A stretch of DNA of 64,000 nt from assembly GCA_030064845.1 (NCBI GenBank), contig JASJEC010000016.1, forward strand, positions 1-64,000. The letters run 5' to 3'. The DNA comes from Kiloniellales bacterium. Lineage in GTDB: Bacteria > Pseudomonadota > Alphaproteobacteria > Kiloniellales > JAKSDN01. The position numbers and the translations under genes are program-made. Under the pieces are notes generated by a model that had not been told where the DNA came from, searched no databases, and worked only from the letters and a program-made list of their open reading frames with translations. Position 1 is the stretch's first letter. The number at the start of each line of letters is the position of its first letter. Positions 33,741-43,900 of the stretch are shown here, piece by piece.

Positions 33741-35266
33741 GAAAGACTTTCCAGCACTCTGGCCGCGCTCTCCCGGTAGGCCGCCTTCTTCTCGTCCGCC
33801 ATGCGGTCCCAGGTGCGGTAGACCTGGGCGAGGCGGGGATTGCCGCGCAGCTTGTCCTCGTTCCGCACCAGGAAGTCCCAGTAGAGCGGGTTGAAGGGGC
33901 AGGCTTTCTCGCCGGTTTTCTGCTTCACGTCGTAGCGGCAGGCGCCGCAGTAGTCCGACATCTTGCTGATGTAGTTGCCGCTGGCCGCGTAGGGCTTGGA
34001 GCCGAGCAGGCCGCCGTCGGCGAACTGGCTCATGCCCAGCACGTTGGGCAGCTCGACCCATTCGTAGGCGTCGGCGTAGACCGCGAGGTACCACTCGTGC
34101 ACCTGCTTGGGATCGACGCCCGCCAGCATGGCGAAGTTGCCGGTCACCATGAGGCGCTGGATATGGTGCGCGTAGGCCTCCTCCTTGGTCTGGCTGATCG
34201 CGGCCTCCAGGCAGGCCATGTCGGTCTCGCCGGTCCAGTAGAAGCCGGGCAGGTCGCCCGAGGCGGCGAAGAAGTTCCGCTCGCGGTACTCCGGCATCTT
34301 GAGCCAGTAGATGCCGCGCACGTACTCGCGCCAGCCGATGATCTGGCGGATGAAGCCCTCGGCGGCGTTGAGCGGGGCCCGGCCGGCGCGATAGGCGGTC
34401 TCGACCCGCCGGCAGACCGCCAAGGGGTCGAGCAGGCCGGCGTTGATGTAGAGCCCCAGGATGGAGTGATAGAGGAAGCGCTCGTCCCGTAGCATGGCGT
34501 CCTGGTAGTCGCCGAAAGTCGGCAGGGCGGTCTCGATGAAGTGGTCCAGGGCCGCCTCGGCCTGGGCCGCCGTCACGGCGAACCAGAAGGGCTCCAGGTC
34601 ACCGAAGTTGTCGGGGAAGCGTTCGGCAACCAGCGTCAAGACCTCTCGGGTCACAGCGTCGGGCTCGAAACGCGCGGGGCCCGCCATGTCCAGGTCCGCC
34701 CCGGCCGGCTTGCGGTTTTCGGCGTCGAAGTTCCAGCGGCCGCCCTCGGGTTCCTCGCCGTCCATGAGCAGCCCCGTCTCGCGCCGCATCTCGCGGTAGA
34801 AGAACTCCATCCGCAGCTGCTTGCGCCCCTCGGCCCAACCTTCGAACGCGGCGCGGGAACAGATGAATCGCCGGTCTTCGAGGACTTCCACCGGCAGGCC
34901 GAAGGCCTCGGACCAGCTCTCCACTGCCTCCCGGACCCGCCACTCGCCCGGCTCGGTCACGACTATGCGGGCCGGCCTCTCGCGTTCGAGCGCACGGGCG
35001 ACCTCGTCGGTGAAGCTGCCGCTGTTGTCCGCCGCGTCGAGCGGAACGTAGTCGACCGTCCAGCCGGCCGCGCGGAGCTCGGCGGCGAAGTGGCGCATCG
35101 CAGAGAAGACGAAGGCCAGCTTCTTTTTGTGGTGGCGGACGTAGGTGGCTTCGTCCCGCACCTCGGCCATGAGGACGCGGTCCCGCTCGGAATCCGCCGC
35201 CGCCAGGGAGGGCAGGGAATGGGAGAGCTGGTCGCCCAGCACCAGGATGAGGTCGCCGTCGGCCAT
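33737..35266 (-). CDS. Iron-sulfur bacterial cryptochrome/photolyase (FeS-BCP, PhrB-like)
   Basis: The 509-residue protein belongs to the FeS-BCP (CryPro) group typified by Agrobacterium PhrB, a (6-4) photolyase. Cys352, Cys440, Cys443 and Cys456 match the four 4Fe-4S ligands of PhrB with a constant offset of two. Other family blocks are LILVLGDQLS at the N-terminus, EGFIRQIIGWREYVRGIYW and HHIQRLMVTGNFAMLAGVDP in the FAD-binding helical domain. It repairs UV (6-4) photoproducts using light, or acts as a photoreceptor. Its stop overlaps that of the enolase-superfamily gene. Confidence 0.95.
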   Translation of the reverse strand: MADGDLILVLGDQLSHSLPSLAAADSERDRVLMAEVRDEATYVRHHKKKLAFVFSAMRHFAAELRAAGWTVDYVPLDAADNSGSFTDEVARALERERPARIVVTEPGEWRVREAVESWSEAFGLPVEVLEDRRFICSRAAFEGWAEGRKQLRMEFFYREMRRETGLLMDGEEPEGGRWNFDAENRKPAGADLDMAGPARFEPDAVTREVLTLVAERFPDNFGDLEPFWFAVTAAQAEAALDHFIETALPTFGDYQDAMLRDERFLYHSILGLYINAGLLDPLAVCRRVETAYRAGRAPLNAAEGFIRQIIGWREYVRGIYWLKMPEYRERNFFAASGDLPGFYWTGETDMACLEAAISQTKEEAYAHHIQRLMVTGNFAMLAGVDPKQVHEWYLAVYADAYEWVELPNVLGMSQFADGGLLGSKPYAASGNYISKMSDYCGACRYDVKQKTGEKACPFNPLYWDFLVRNEDKLRGNPRLAQVYRTWDRMADEKKAAYRESAARVLESLS

Positions 35267-35339
35267 CGGCCTTGCTCGCTGTCGTGATGAACAGCTGTTC
35301 TACGTCGCAAAGGCGGTTCCGGTCTTCCGGTCGTCGGAT

Positions 35340-36431
35340 CTAGGCCTGGTGATCGAAGACGATGACGTTCCGGAGGGCTTCGCCGGTCCTGACCGAGGCG
35401 ATCGCCTCGTTGATCTGCTCCAGCGGGTAACGGTTGGAGATCAGCTCGTCGAGCTTGAGCCGGCCCTGGCCGTAGAGGTCGATCAGCTTGGGGATGTCCA
35501 CCCGGAGGCGCGTGCTGCCCATCTTGCTGCCCAGGATGCGCTTGCCGTGGTCGGCCAGATCGAGCGGCTCGAAGGCCGCCTTGGCGCCTTCCGGCGGCAT
35601 GCCGACGATGACCAGCGTGCCGACCCGGCGGAGCAGGTCGACGGCGTGCTCGATCGCCGTGATGCTGCCGACGGTGACGAAGACGTAGTCGGCGCCCCGG
35701 CCTTCGGTCAGCGCCTTGACCTCCTTGACCGGGTCGTCGTGGGTCGGGTTGACCGTGTGCGTGGCCCCGAAGCGCCGGGCCGCCTCGAGCTTGGCGTCAG
35801 ACAGGTCCATGGCGATCACGAGCTGGGCCCCGGCCAGGGCGGCGCCCTGGACGCTGTTCAGGCCGACGCCGCCGGTTCCGATCACGACCACGCTGCTGCC
35901 CGGCGACACCTTCGCGGTGTTGACCACGGCGCCGAGCCCCGTGATGACCCCGCAGGACAGGACCGAAGCGCTGTCCAGGGGAACCGTCTTGGGAATCACC
36001 GCGCTCTGGGACTGGTCGACCACCACGTACTCCGCGAAGGCCGCCGTCCTGAGCCCCTGCTTGATCGCAGAGCCGTCCTTGGCGCGCAGCGGACCCTGCT
36101 CGTCCAGAGGAAGCGCCGTTTCGCACATGTTGGGATCGCCCTGATCGCAATAGAAGCAGGATCCGCAGGCGCGCAGCAGGGTGACGAGAACGTGGTCGCC
36201 CGGCACGATATCGCGTACCCCCGGGCCGACCTCCTCGACCACGCCCGCGGCCTCGTGGCCGAAGACCGCCGGCAGGGTGCCGCCCCAGGCGCCTTCCATG
36301 TAGTGGATGTCGCTGTGGCAGATGGCGCAGGCGGCGAGCTTCACCTTGATCTCGCCCTGACGGGGTGGATCGAGGTCGAGATCCTCGATCACCAGGGGCT
36401 TTCCGAAGTCGTGACAGACGGCGGCTTTCAT
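35340..36431 (-). CDS. Zinc-dependent alcohol dehydrogenase (MDR family)
   Basis: Medium-chain dehydrogenase with catalytic zinc ligands Cys38 (ACAICHSD) and His59/Glu60 (FGHEAAG), structural zinc Cys89, Cys92, Cys95 and Cys103, and the NAD site VIGTGGVGLNSVQGA. It resembles class III or NDMA-dependent type alcohol dehydrogenases. The ATG at 36431 (MKAAVCHDFGKP) is the family start; the longer frame adds an Arg/Ser-rich tail. It lies between photolyase and M24 genes on the minus strand with its own 129-bp upstream gap. Confidence 0.9.
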   Translation of the reverse strand: MKAAVCHDFGKPLVIEDLDLDPPRQGEIKVKLAACAICHSDIHYMEGAWGGTLPAVFGHEAAGVVEEVGPGVRDIVPGDHVLVTLLRACGSCFYCDQGDPNMCETALPLDEQGPLRAKDGSAIKQGLRTAAFAEYVVVDQSQSAVIPKTVPLDSASVLSCGVITGLGAVVNTAKVSPGSSVVVIGTGGVGLNSVQGAALAGAQLVIAMDLSDAKLEAARRFGATHTVNPTHDDPVKEVKALTEGRGADYVFVTVGSITAIEHAVDLLRRVGTLVIVGMPPEGAKAAFEPLDLADHGKRILGSKMGSTRLRVDIPKLIDLYGQGRLKLDELISNRYPLEQINEAIASVRTGEALRNVIVFDHQA

Positions 36432-36560
36432 GGCGTGCTTCCCAGTCGGATTTGACGATCGTCGTGTAGAGACCCGCATCGGGAGCCGCTAGCCTGGAAC
36501 CGTCAAAACCCCCCGGAATCCGCCATTTCTCGCAAATAATCATGCTCGAACAAGAGCTTC

Positions 36561-37724
36561 TCAACCGGCGCCGATGACGCAGAGCTCCTTGGGGTAGGGT
36601 GTCAGGACCTCGTGACCGGTCTCGGTGACGACGATGGAATCGCCGACGCGCGTCCCGAACGAGCCGGTCACCGTAATGCCGCCGTCGACCGCGAAGGTCA
36701 TGCCCGGCTGCAGGACCGTCTTGTCGCCCGCCTTCAGTTCGGGCGCCTCCAGGTAGGAGATGCCAATGGCGCGGCCGGTCCGGTAGCCGGCGCTGAAGCC
36801 CGCCCCCCGGTAGACCGCTTCGGCCGCTTCGTGCACGGCCTCCGCCAGGACGCCGGGCCGGATCGCCGCCAGCGCGGCGGCCTGGGCCTCGATCGTCGTT
36901 TCATAGACCCGGCCCTGTTCCTCGCTGCACCTGCCGATGAAGAACTGGCGATCGAAACCGAGCTTGTATTGCTTGAACTTCGCCATGTTGCAGAAGCACA
37001 TGTAGACGGGATCGCCGACTTCCAGCCGGCGGGTGTTCGCCCGGCGATGCACCATCGCCGTATGGCGACCGCTCTGCATGATCTGGAGGTCATAGATCAG
37101 GGGCGACACGAAGGCGTCCCAACCCGCGCCGCTCAGGAAGCCGGCCGCTTGGCGGGTTCCGCCCTGGAGCGCGGCGAGGGCGATCTCGTATTCCGGCACG
37201 CCCTCCGCCATGACCGCCTTGGCCGCCTCCACCATGGCGACGGCGATCTGGCCGCCCTGGCGCATGATCTCGATTTCCTCGGCGCTCTTGATCATGCGCA
37301 TCTCGGCCAGGATCGGCGACACATCGCGGCGCGCGCCGGGCTGGCTCGCCTCGGCGAGCGCGGCGGCCACCATGGGCGGAGCTTGAAACTCGTCCCAGCC
37401 AAGGCTGGCGGGCCGGCTCTCGTCGAGGGTCCGGGCCAGCACGGCCTCCCAGCGATCGGGGCCGTCGTCCTGCCAGGGACGCAGGTCCTCGATCCAGGTC
37501 ATGGCGCGTGCCATCTCCAGCTCCATGAGCGGCGTGATGATCATCGGCGCGCCGGCCGAGGGCACCAGGAGGAGGGTCGGACGGCCGAACTCGGGTCCCA
37601 GGTAGCCCCAGAGTCCGGCGAGATAGGCGATCGAGTCCTGGTCGGAAATGACGGCGAGATCGATCTCGGCGCTTCTCAGACGCTCCTGGAACGCTGCGGT
37701 GTGCCGCTTCGACAGGGCGCGCAT
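36561..37724 (-). CDS. M24-fold (pita-bread) protein, metal ligands not conserved
   Basis: The protein has the creatinase/aminopeptidase-P layout: an N-terminal domain (1-140) and a pita-bread domain from about 145 (RMIKSAEEIEIMRQGG). The usual metal residues are altered: the first Asp region reads YMCFCNMAKFK, the GHG motif reads TGRAIGISY (Arg318), the Glu of the MxFxxEPG motif reads FAVDGG (Asp347) and the last Glu reads RVGDSIVV (Gly361). It is therefore unlikely to be a classic metallopeptidase; a creatinase-like hydrolase of a small molecule is more likely. The start overlaps the glnE stop by one base (TGATG), coupling it to glnE. Confidence 0.8.
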   Translation of the reverse strand: MRALSKRHTAAFQERLRSAEIDLAVISDQDSIAYLAGLWGYLGPEFGRPTLLLVPSAGAPMIITPLMELEMARAMTWIEDLRPWQDDGPDRWEAVLARTLDESRPASLGWDEFQAPPMVAAALAEASQPGARRDVSPILAEMRMIKSAEEIEIMRQGGQIAVAMVEAAKAVMAEGVPEYEIALAALQGGTRQAAGFLSGAGWDAFVSPLIYDLQIMQSGRHTAMVHRRANTRRLEVGDPVYMCFCNMAKFKQYKLGFDRQFFIGRCSEEQGRVYETTIEAQAAALAAIRPGVLAEAVHEAAEAVYRGAGFSAGYRTGRAIGISYLEAPELKAGDKTVLQPGMTFAVDGGITVTGSFGTRVGDSIVVTETGHEVLTPYPKELCVIGAG

Positions 37725-40714
37725 CAGTCGCCCGCGCCCGACGGATCCGGCAGCTCCCCGCGCGGGCCTTCGATGATCTCGAAATAGGCCTCCGCCGACT
37801 GCTGCGCTGCCATGATCACGCGGTCCTTCAGGGCGGGGAAATCGGCGCAGCCCGTGGCGCGGGCGAGATCGACCTTGAGGCCGTCGGGCGCCGTCTCCTC
37901 GTCGAAGTCTTCCTTGCAGGTCAGCCGCAGGAAGGACTGCACCTGGCGAAGCAGCTGCATCGTCTCGATCAGGCGGCCGGCGAGGCTGCGGCCGATCAGG
38001 CCGGCTTCGGCGCTCTTGCGGAACGCCGCCTCGGTCGAGGCGTCAAGAATCTCCGGCCGCTCGGCGGCGTGGCGCAGCTGCAGGTACTGGGCGATGAACT
38101 CCAGGTCGACCAGTCCGCCGCGCAGGTGCTTGACGTTCCATGCCGATTTCGCACCGTGCTCGCGGGTGATCCGGTCGCGCATCTCGGCGACGTCGCGCAG
38201 GAGCCCCGCCGGATCTCGGGGCCGTGTCAGGGTCGCGAGGCGCGCCGCTTCGATCCGGCTGGCGAGACCGTCGTCGCCGGAGACAACGCGCGCTCGGGTC
38301 AAGGCCATCTGCTCCCAGGTCCAGGACTCCTTCTCGTGATATCGCTGGAAGGCGGAAACCGAGACGGCGATCGGGCCTGCGGCACCCGAGGGGCGGAGAC
38401 GCATGTCGATCTCATAGAGCCGGCCCTGCGCGGTCGCCGCCGAGAGCGCGTTGATGAAGCGCTGGGCGAGGCGGCCGAAGTACTGGCTGACCGGCAGGGG
38501 TTTCGGGCCGTCGGAGGCCTCGCAATCCGGGTCGGCTTCATAGAGGAAGACCAGATCGAGATCGGAGCTCACGGTCATCTCGCGGCTGCCCAGCTTGCCG
38601 AGCGCGAGGACGGCGAGGCCGGGTCCGGGGACCCGCCCGTGGCTTCGCGCCATCTCCTCGGCCACCGGGCCGGCCAGCGCGCCGATCACGGCATCGGCGA
38701 TGTCGCTGAGCGCCTGGCCGGCCTCCGCGACGTCGGCGCTCCGACGCAGGATCTGGGTGCCGACCTGGAACTTCCGGTCGCCGGCCCAGAGACGGGTCAG
38801 GTCGAGCACGTCCTGGAAGTCGCGCGCCTGCGTTAGCGTCGCCGAGAGCTCGCCGCGGAGGTTTGGCAACGGCGGCACGGGCTCGAAGAAGTCCTGGCTG
38901 AGCACGGCGTCGAGCAGGCTGGGCTTGCGGCTCAGATGCTCGGCCAGGGCCGGCGCGCTGCCCATGATCCGGGCCAGAAGTTCGAGCAGGGTCGGATTGG
39001 CCTGCAGCAGCGAGAAAAGCTGGACGCCGGCCGGCAGACCGGAAAGGAACTCGTCGAACTTTACCAGGGCCCCGTCGGGGTTGACGGTCCCGCCGAGGCT
39101 TTCCAGGAGTTTCGGCATCAGCTCGGTCAGGATCTCGCGCGCACGGGTCGAGCGGGTGGCGCGATGACGTCCGTGGTGCCAGGCTCTGACGGTGTTGAAC
39201 ACCAGCGCCCCGTCCTTGAAACCCAGCTCGGCCAGGCTCTGCAGCGTGGCCGCCTCCGGCTCGCCGCCGGTGAAAACCAGGTTGCCGGGTCCCGACAGGG
39301 GCTCCGCCTGTTCGAAGAGCTCGGCGTAGGCGGCTTCGACGGCGCGCAGGTGGGTCAGGAACTCGCGTTCGAACGGCGCCAGCTCTGCATGGCCCATGAA
39401 GGCGGCGAGTCGTTCGAGACCGGCCGGTTCCTTCGGGATCGAGTGGGTCTGGTGATCATCCATCATCTGAAGACGGTGCTCTAATTTCCTCAGAAAACGA
39501 TATGATTCTCCCAATTGTATGGCGATCTCCGGATCGATCCGGCCGGCGTCGGCCAGAGCGCGGAGGGCGTCCTCGGTCCGCGCGCTGCGCAGTTCGGGGG
39601 CGCGGCCGCCGTAGATCAGCTGCTGGGTCTGGGCGAAGAACTCGATTTCCCGTATTCCGCCGCGACCGAGTTTGACATTGTGACCGGCGAGGCCGATGTC
39701 CCGGCTACCCTTCTGCGCGTTGATCTGGCGCTTGATCGAGTGCACGTCCTGTATTGCCCAGAAATCCAGGTGCTTGCGCCAGACGAAGGGCCTCAATTCG
39801 GTAATAAACTCGGCGCCGAGCGCCAGGTCACCGGCGACCGGTCGCGCCTTGATCATGGCGGCGCGTTCCCAGTTCTGTCCCATGCTCTCGTAGTAGGACA
39901 TGGCCGTGTTGTAGGCGATGGCGAGCGGCATGGCCGCAGGATCGGGCCGGAGCCGCAGGTCCACCCGCGCGACATAGCCGTCGCCGGTTCGTTCCTCCAT
40001 GAGGGTGACCAGGTCCCGCGTCAGCCGCACGAAGGCCTCCTGCACGCTCAAGGGGCCGCGATAATCGATCATGGCCGGGTCGTAGATCACGATGAGATCC
40101 ACGTCGGAGGAGTAGTTCAGTTCCCGGGCGCCGAGCTTGCCCATGCCGAGGATGGCGTAGCCGCAGCCTTCCAGAGGCTCTTCCGGGTTCCGCACCCCCA
40201 AGTGTCCGCGCTCGGCGGCGGTCAGGATAAGGTGGCTTGCGGCTGCGGTCAGGGCAGCGTCGGCGAAGGCGCTCAGCGCCTCGCAGACCCTCGCCAGGGA
40301 CCAGACCTCGCAGATATCGGCCAGAGCGACGGTCAGCGCGGCCCGTTTCCTCAGCCGCCGAAGCGCGGCCATCAGGGCGCGCCGGTCGGGCCGTTCGCGC
40401 GCGGCGCCGTCGACCGCAGCCATAAGGTCGGCGAAAGCTTTGTCGGCGCCCAGCTTCAAGAGGCTGGTAAAGAACCCCATATCTCCGAGAGCGCACTCGG
40501 TCAGGAAAGGGCTGTTGGCAAAGATCCCGTTAAGCAGTCGTTGTCCGCGCCGATCATTCGCCAGTGCGCCGGCCAGGCTGCTGCTGTCCGGATCTTCGAG
40601 TTTGGCGACGCCCTCGCGCCAGCGCTCGTATCCGATGGCGACGCGTCCCTCGTCGGCCTTGCTCGCCAAGGCTGAATCGGTGTCCAGGAAATGAAGGTCT
40701 TGCGACAGGCTCAT
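37724..40714 (-). CDS. glnE: Bifunctional glutamine synthetase adenylyltransferase/deadenylyltransferase
   Basis: GlnE switches glutamine synthetase off and on by adding or removing AMP, in response to PII and glutamine. The 996-residue protein has two nucleotidyltransferase domains: GYAILGMGKLGARELNYSSD with VDLIVIYD (N-terminal, deadenylylation) and LAVLALGKLGSREMTVSSD with LDLVFLYE (C-terminal, adenylylation), separated by the regulatory helical region. Further conserved blocks are LGRGGIREIEFFAQ and HLRGGLVDLEFIAQYLQ. The downstream M24 gene is coupled to its stop. The gene diverges from the AsmA/YhdP-like gene across 249 bp. Confidence 0.97.
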   Translation of the reverse strand: MSLSQDLHFLDTDSALASKADEGRVAIGYERWREGVAKLEDPDSSSLAGALANDRRGQRLLNGIFANSPFLTECALGDMGFFTSLLKLGADKAFADLMAAVDGAARERPDRRALMAALRRLRKRAALTVALADICEVWSLARVCEALSAFADAALTAAASHLILTAAERGHLGVRNPEEPLEGCGYAILGMGKLGARELNYSSDVDLIVIYDPAMIDYRGPLSVQEAFVRLTRDLVTLMEERTGDGYVARVDLRLRPDPAAMPLAIAYNTAMSYYESMGQNWERAAMIKARPVAGDLALGAEFITELRPFVWRKHLDFWAIQDVHSIKRQINAQKGSRDIGLAGHNVKLGRGGIREIEFFAQTQQLIYGGRAPELRSARTEDALRALADAGRIDPEIAIQLGESYRFLRKLEHRLQMMDDHQTHSIPKEPAGLERLAAFMGHAELAPFEREFLTHLRAVEAAYAELFEQAEPLSGPGNLVFTGGEPEAATLQSLAELGFKDGALVFNTVRAWHHGRHRATRSTRAREILTELMPKLLESLGGTVNPDGALVKFDEFLSGLPAGVQLFSLLQANPTLLELLARIMGSAPALAEHLSRKPSLLDAVLSQDFFEPVPPLPNLRGELSATLTQARDFQDVLDLTRLWAGDRKFQVGTQILRRSADVAEAGQALSDIADAVIGALAGPVAEEMARSHGRVPGPGLAVLALGKLGSREMTVSSDLDLVFLYEADPDCEASDGPKPLPVSQYFGRLAQRFINALSAATAQGRLYEIDMRLRPSGAAGPIAVSVSAFQRYHEKESWTWEQMALTRARVVSGDDGLASRIEAARLATLTRPRDPAGLLRDVAEMRDRITREHGAKSAWNVKHLRGGLVDLEFIAQYLQLRHAAERPEILDASTEAAFRKSAEAGLIGRSLAGRLIETMQLLRQVQSFLRLTCKEDFDEETAPDGLKVDLARATGCADFPALKDRVIMAAQQSAEAYFEIIEGPRGELPDPSGAGD

Positions 40715-40963
40715 GGCTCAGGCGTGTAACAATGAGGGTCGCGCAACCTTCTGGTTGGTCATCGCTGCCGTCCGTGCTATGCGGCCCTCCCCGATCATCA
40801 GATCAACAGGTCTCGCGGGCGCTGCCAAGGGCCTTGGCCAGAGCAGGGCGCCGCACAGCCCGTTTTGTGGATGTCTTAATGGTCACGGTCGCGCCTCGTC
40901 GCTCCCCGGAACGCCTCGGGACCCGCGGGCGGCGTCTGGCCGCGGGCCGGGTCGTCTCCCGCA

Positions 40964-43900
40964 ATGATTAAGCGGTCGCTGAGAATCTGTCTTCAGACCC
41001 TGGCCGGCCTCGCCGTGCTCGGCGCGGTGCTGGTTGGCGCGGGCTCCTGGCGTCTCGCCCAGGGGCCGGTCAAGCTGGACTTCCTCACCCCCTACCTGGA
41101 GAGCGCCGTAAGGCTGGGGACGGAGGAGAAGTCGAGACTGAAGATCGGCGAGACGGTGCTGATCTGGGCCGACTGGTCTCGGGCCATGGATGTCCGCCTG
41201 CGCGACGTGAAACTGGTCGACGAGGCAGGACTTCCGCTGATCAGCCTGCCCGAGCTCTCCGTCAACATAAGCCTGGCGGCGCTGATGGTCGGCCAGATCG
41301 CGCCCTCCAGGATCGAAGCCTTCGGCGCCAGCGTGACGCTGGTTCGACAGGAAGACGGCGGCTTCGATTTCGAGTCCTACGGCCTGCCGGAAGAGGAGAC
41401 GGCGGACGAGGCGGCGCAGCTTGATATCTCCCAGTTCGTGCCCGAGTTCATCGCCCAGATGAATGCCGATCCGCAGCGGACCGATCCCTTGTCCTTCCTC
41501 CGCGCCGTGCGCATCGTCGACGGCTCGCTCTTCATCATCGACCGCTCCATCAATTCGGTCTGGCACGCGCCCTCGGCGCATATCTCCGTGCAGCGCCTGA
41601 GCAGCGGCCTGGCGGCACGGGTCACGCTATCGTTCAGTGATGTGCAGGAGACCGGCGAACTGGACCTGTCACTGTTCTATCAGGCCGAGAACGAGTCGAT
41701 CGATCTCGAGGCGCGGCTCGTCGACCTGCGGGCGCCCTCCCTCGGATTCTTCAGCGCGGACATGGCGCCGGTCGCCGGCTTTGATCTTCCCCTGAGCGGA
41801 TCCCTCGAGGCGTCGCTGGCCGCCAACGGTCGTCTGCGCAGTATGAGCTACAAGATAACCGCCGCTCCCGGTTCCCTGACCCTGCCCCAGTGGCTGCCCG
41901 AGCCGGTTGCCGTCCACGCCCTCTCGCTGCAGGGCGCCTGGGAGCCCGAGGCGGGCGCCCTGGAAATGGAGGAGGTGGCCGCGACCGTTTCGCCGCACGG
42001 CTTCGAGGGCGACATCGACGCCGCCGCGTCCCTGTCCTTCTCGGCCTCGGCCCGCTTTCTCGACGAGGGGTTGCGCCTGGAGTTCGGCGGGGAGGTGCGT
42101 CGGGTCTCGGCCGGCGACATTGGTCTGTTCTGGCCTCTTCCCGTCGCCAAGAACGCGCGGGACTGGACCGTCGAGAACATCAGCGAGGGCGAGGTCGAGA
42201 CGGCAGACATAACGGCGGGTCTCTGGATTCCCACCGACGACCTCGAGGCGACAACGGTAGAGCATCTGTCCGGAACCCTCCGATATCGGGACCTGACGGT
42301 CTACTACCAGAAGCCGCTGCCGCCGGTCGTCGACATATCCGGGACCGCGACCTTCGATGTCGAGCAAATGGTCTTCATCCCCGAGACGGGAAGGCTGGAC
42401 GGGATCGAGGTCGAGTCGGGCAAGGTCGCGGTCCTCGGCCTCGACAAGGAGGATCAGGAACTCGAGTTGCGCATCAAGATCGGCGGACCGCTCCGCGACG
42501 CGCTGACGCTGCTCAACGACGACAGTCTGGGCTTGATGTCCGAACTCGGCGTCGATCCGGCGCGAACCGCGGGCGATGCGAAGGCCGAGGTCCACTTTTC
42601 CTTTCCGCTTATCCAGGACCTGACATTCGAGGAAATCCGGGTCGGGGCCGAAGCTGAGATCAAGAGGCTCCGCCTAGATTCCATCGCCCTCGACCAGGAT
42701 GTGACGGAAGGCGACGTGCGCCTGACGGTCGACAACGAGTCCATGACCGTGAGCGGTCCGATCGTCTTCGGGGGCGTGCCGATCCTAATGGACTGGACCG
42801 AGAACTTCGGGAGGGAGGCGCCCTTCCAGAGCGTGTTCAAGGTCGAGTTCGACAGTATCGACGAGAAGGACCTGGACGCCTTCGGGCTCGACCTCTTGCG
42901 TTACCTGGAAGGTGAACTGGCGGGTTCCGTCGAGATCAAGCTGGACGCGCAACGCAACGGCAGGATCGACATGCAGGCCGACCTGCTGACCGCGCGGCTG
43001 ATCATTGACGACCTCAAGTGGTTGAAGCCGCGCAACGTTCCGGGCCGCCTCGAAGGCTCGCTCGGGGTTAGCGGAGAGCGCTTCGTCGATTTCGAGTTGC
43101 GGCGCCTCGAAGCGGGGACCCTCGCGGCGCGGGGTCGGGGTGAGTTCGACGAGACCGGCACTTCCTTGCGCCGGGTGATGCTCGAGGACGTTCGGCTGGG
43201 ACGCAACCGGCTGTCGTCGATCGACCTGGAGTGGCAGCCGGGTGGCATGAGGGTCGTGCTCGGCGAAGGTGAGCTCGATGCCGAGCCCTTCATGACGACC
43301 GTCACAAAGCGGCCGGCGGCGAACGGCGCTGCGGACCAAGCCTCGGACGAGATGCTGGAGCTGCCGAATCTCTTCGCCTCGGCGCCTCATCTCAGTTCCG
43401 TGCGTTTTGGAGAAGGCCGCAGAGTGGAGGACGTCTCTTTCCTGATGGATCGCCGTGACGGCGGCTGGCAGCGCCTGGTCATCTCGGGGAGGGTTCCCGA
43501 AGACGCCTGGACGGTCGGAATGGACGTCGACCCCGACCGTGACATGTCGATGCAGCGGGCCGGCAACACCAAGCTGGACCAGGACGATCTGGCCAACCGC
43601 CAGGAGAACGCCGTGGCCCTGGAGGAGGCCGAGGCCGAGATCGAGGAGATGGGGCTGAACGAAGAGGAGCGCAGTTTCACCTTCGACTACGGGCCTGCCG
43701 ATAATGGGCGGTTCGATCTGACGGTTCACGCCGACGATGTCGGCGGCCTGCTGTATTCCTTCAACTTGAACGACACTGTGGAAGGCGGACGCCTCAGCAT
43801 CAGCGCGGCGAGCGACGGACCGATCCCGCAGAACGACCTGGCGGGCAAGATCCGCGTACGCAACTTCAAGCTGGTCGAAACCCCCTTGCTGGCCAACCTT

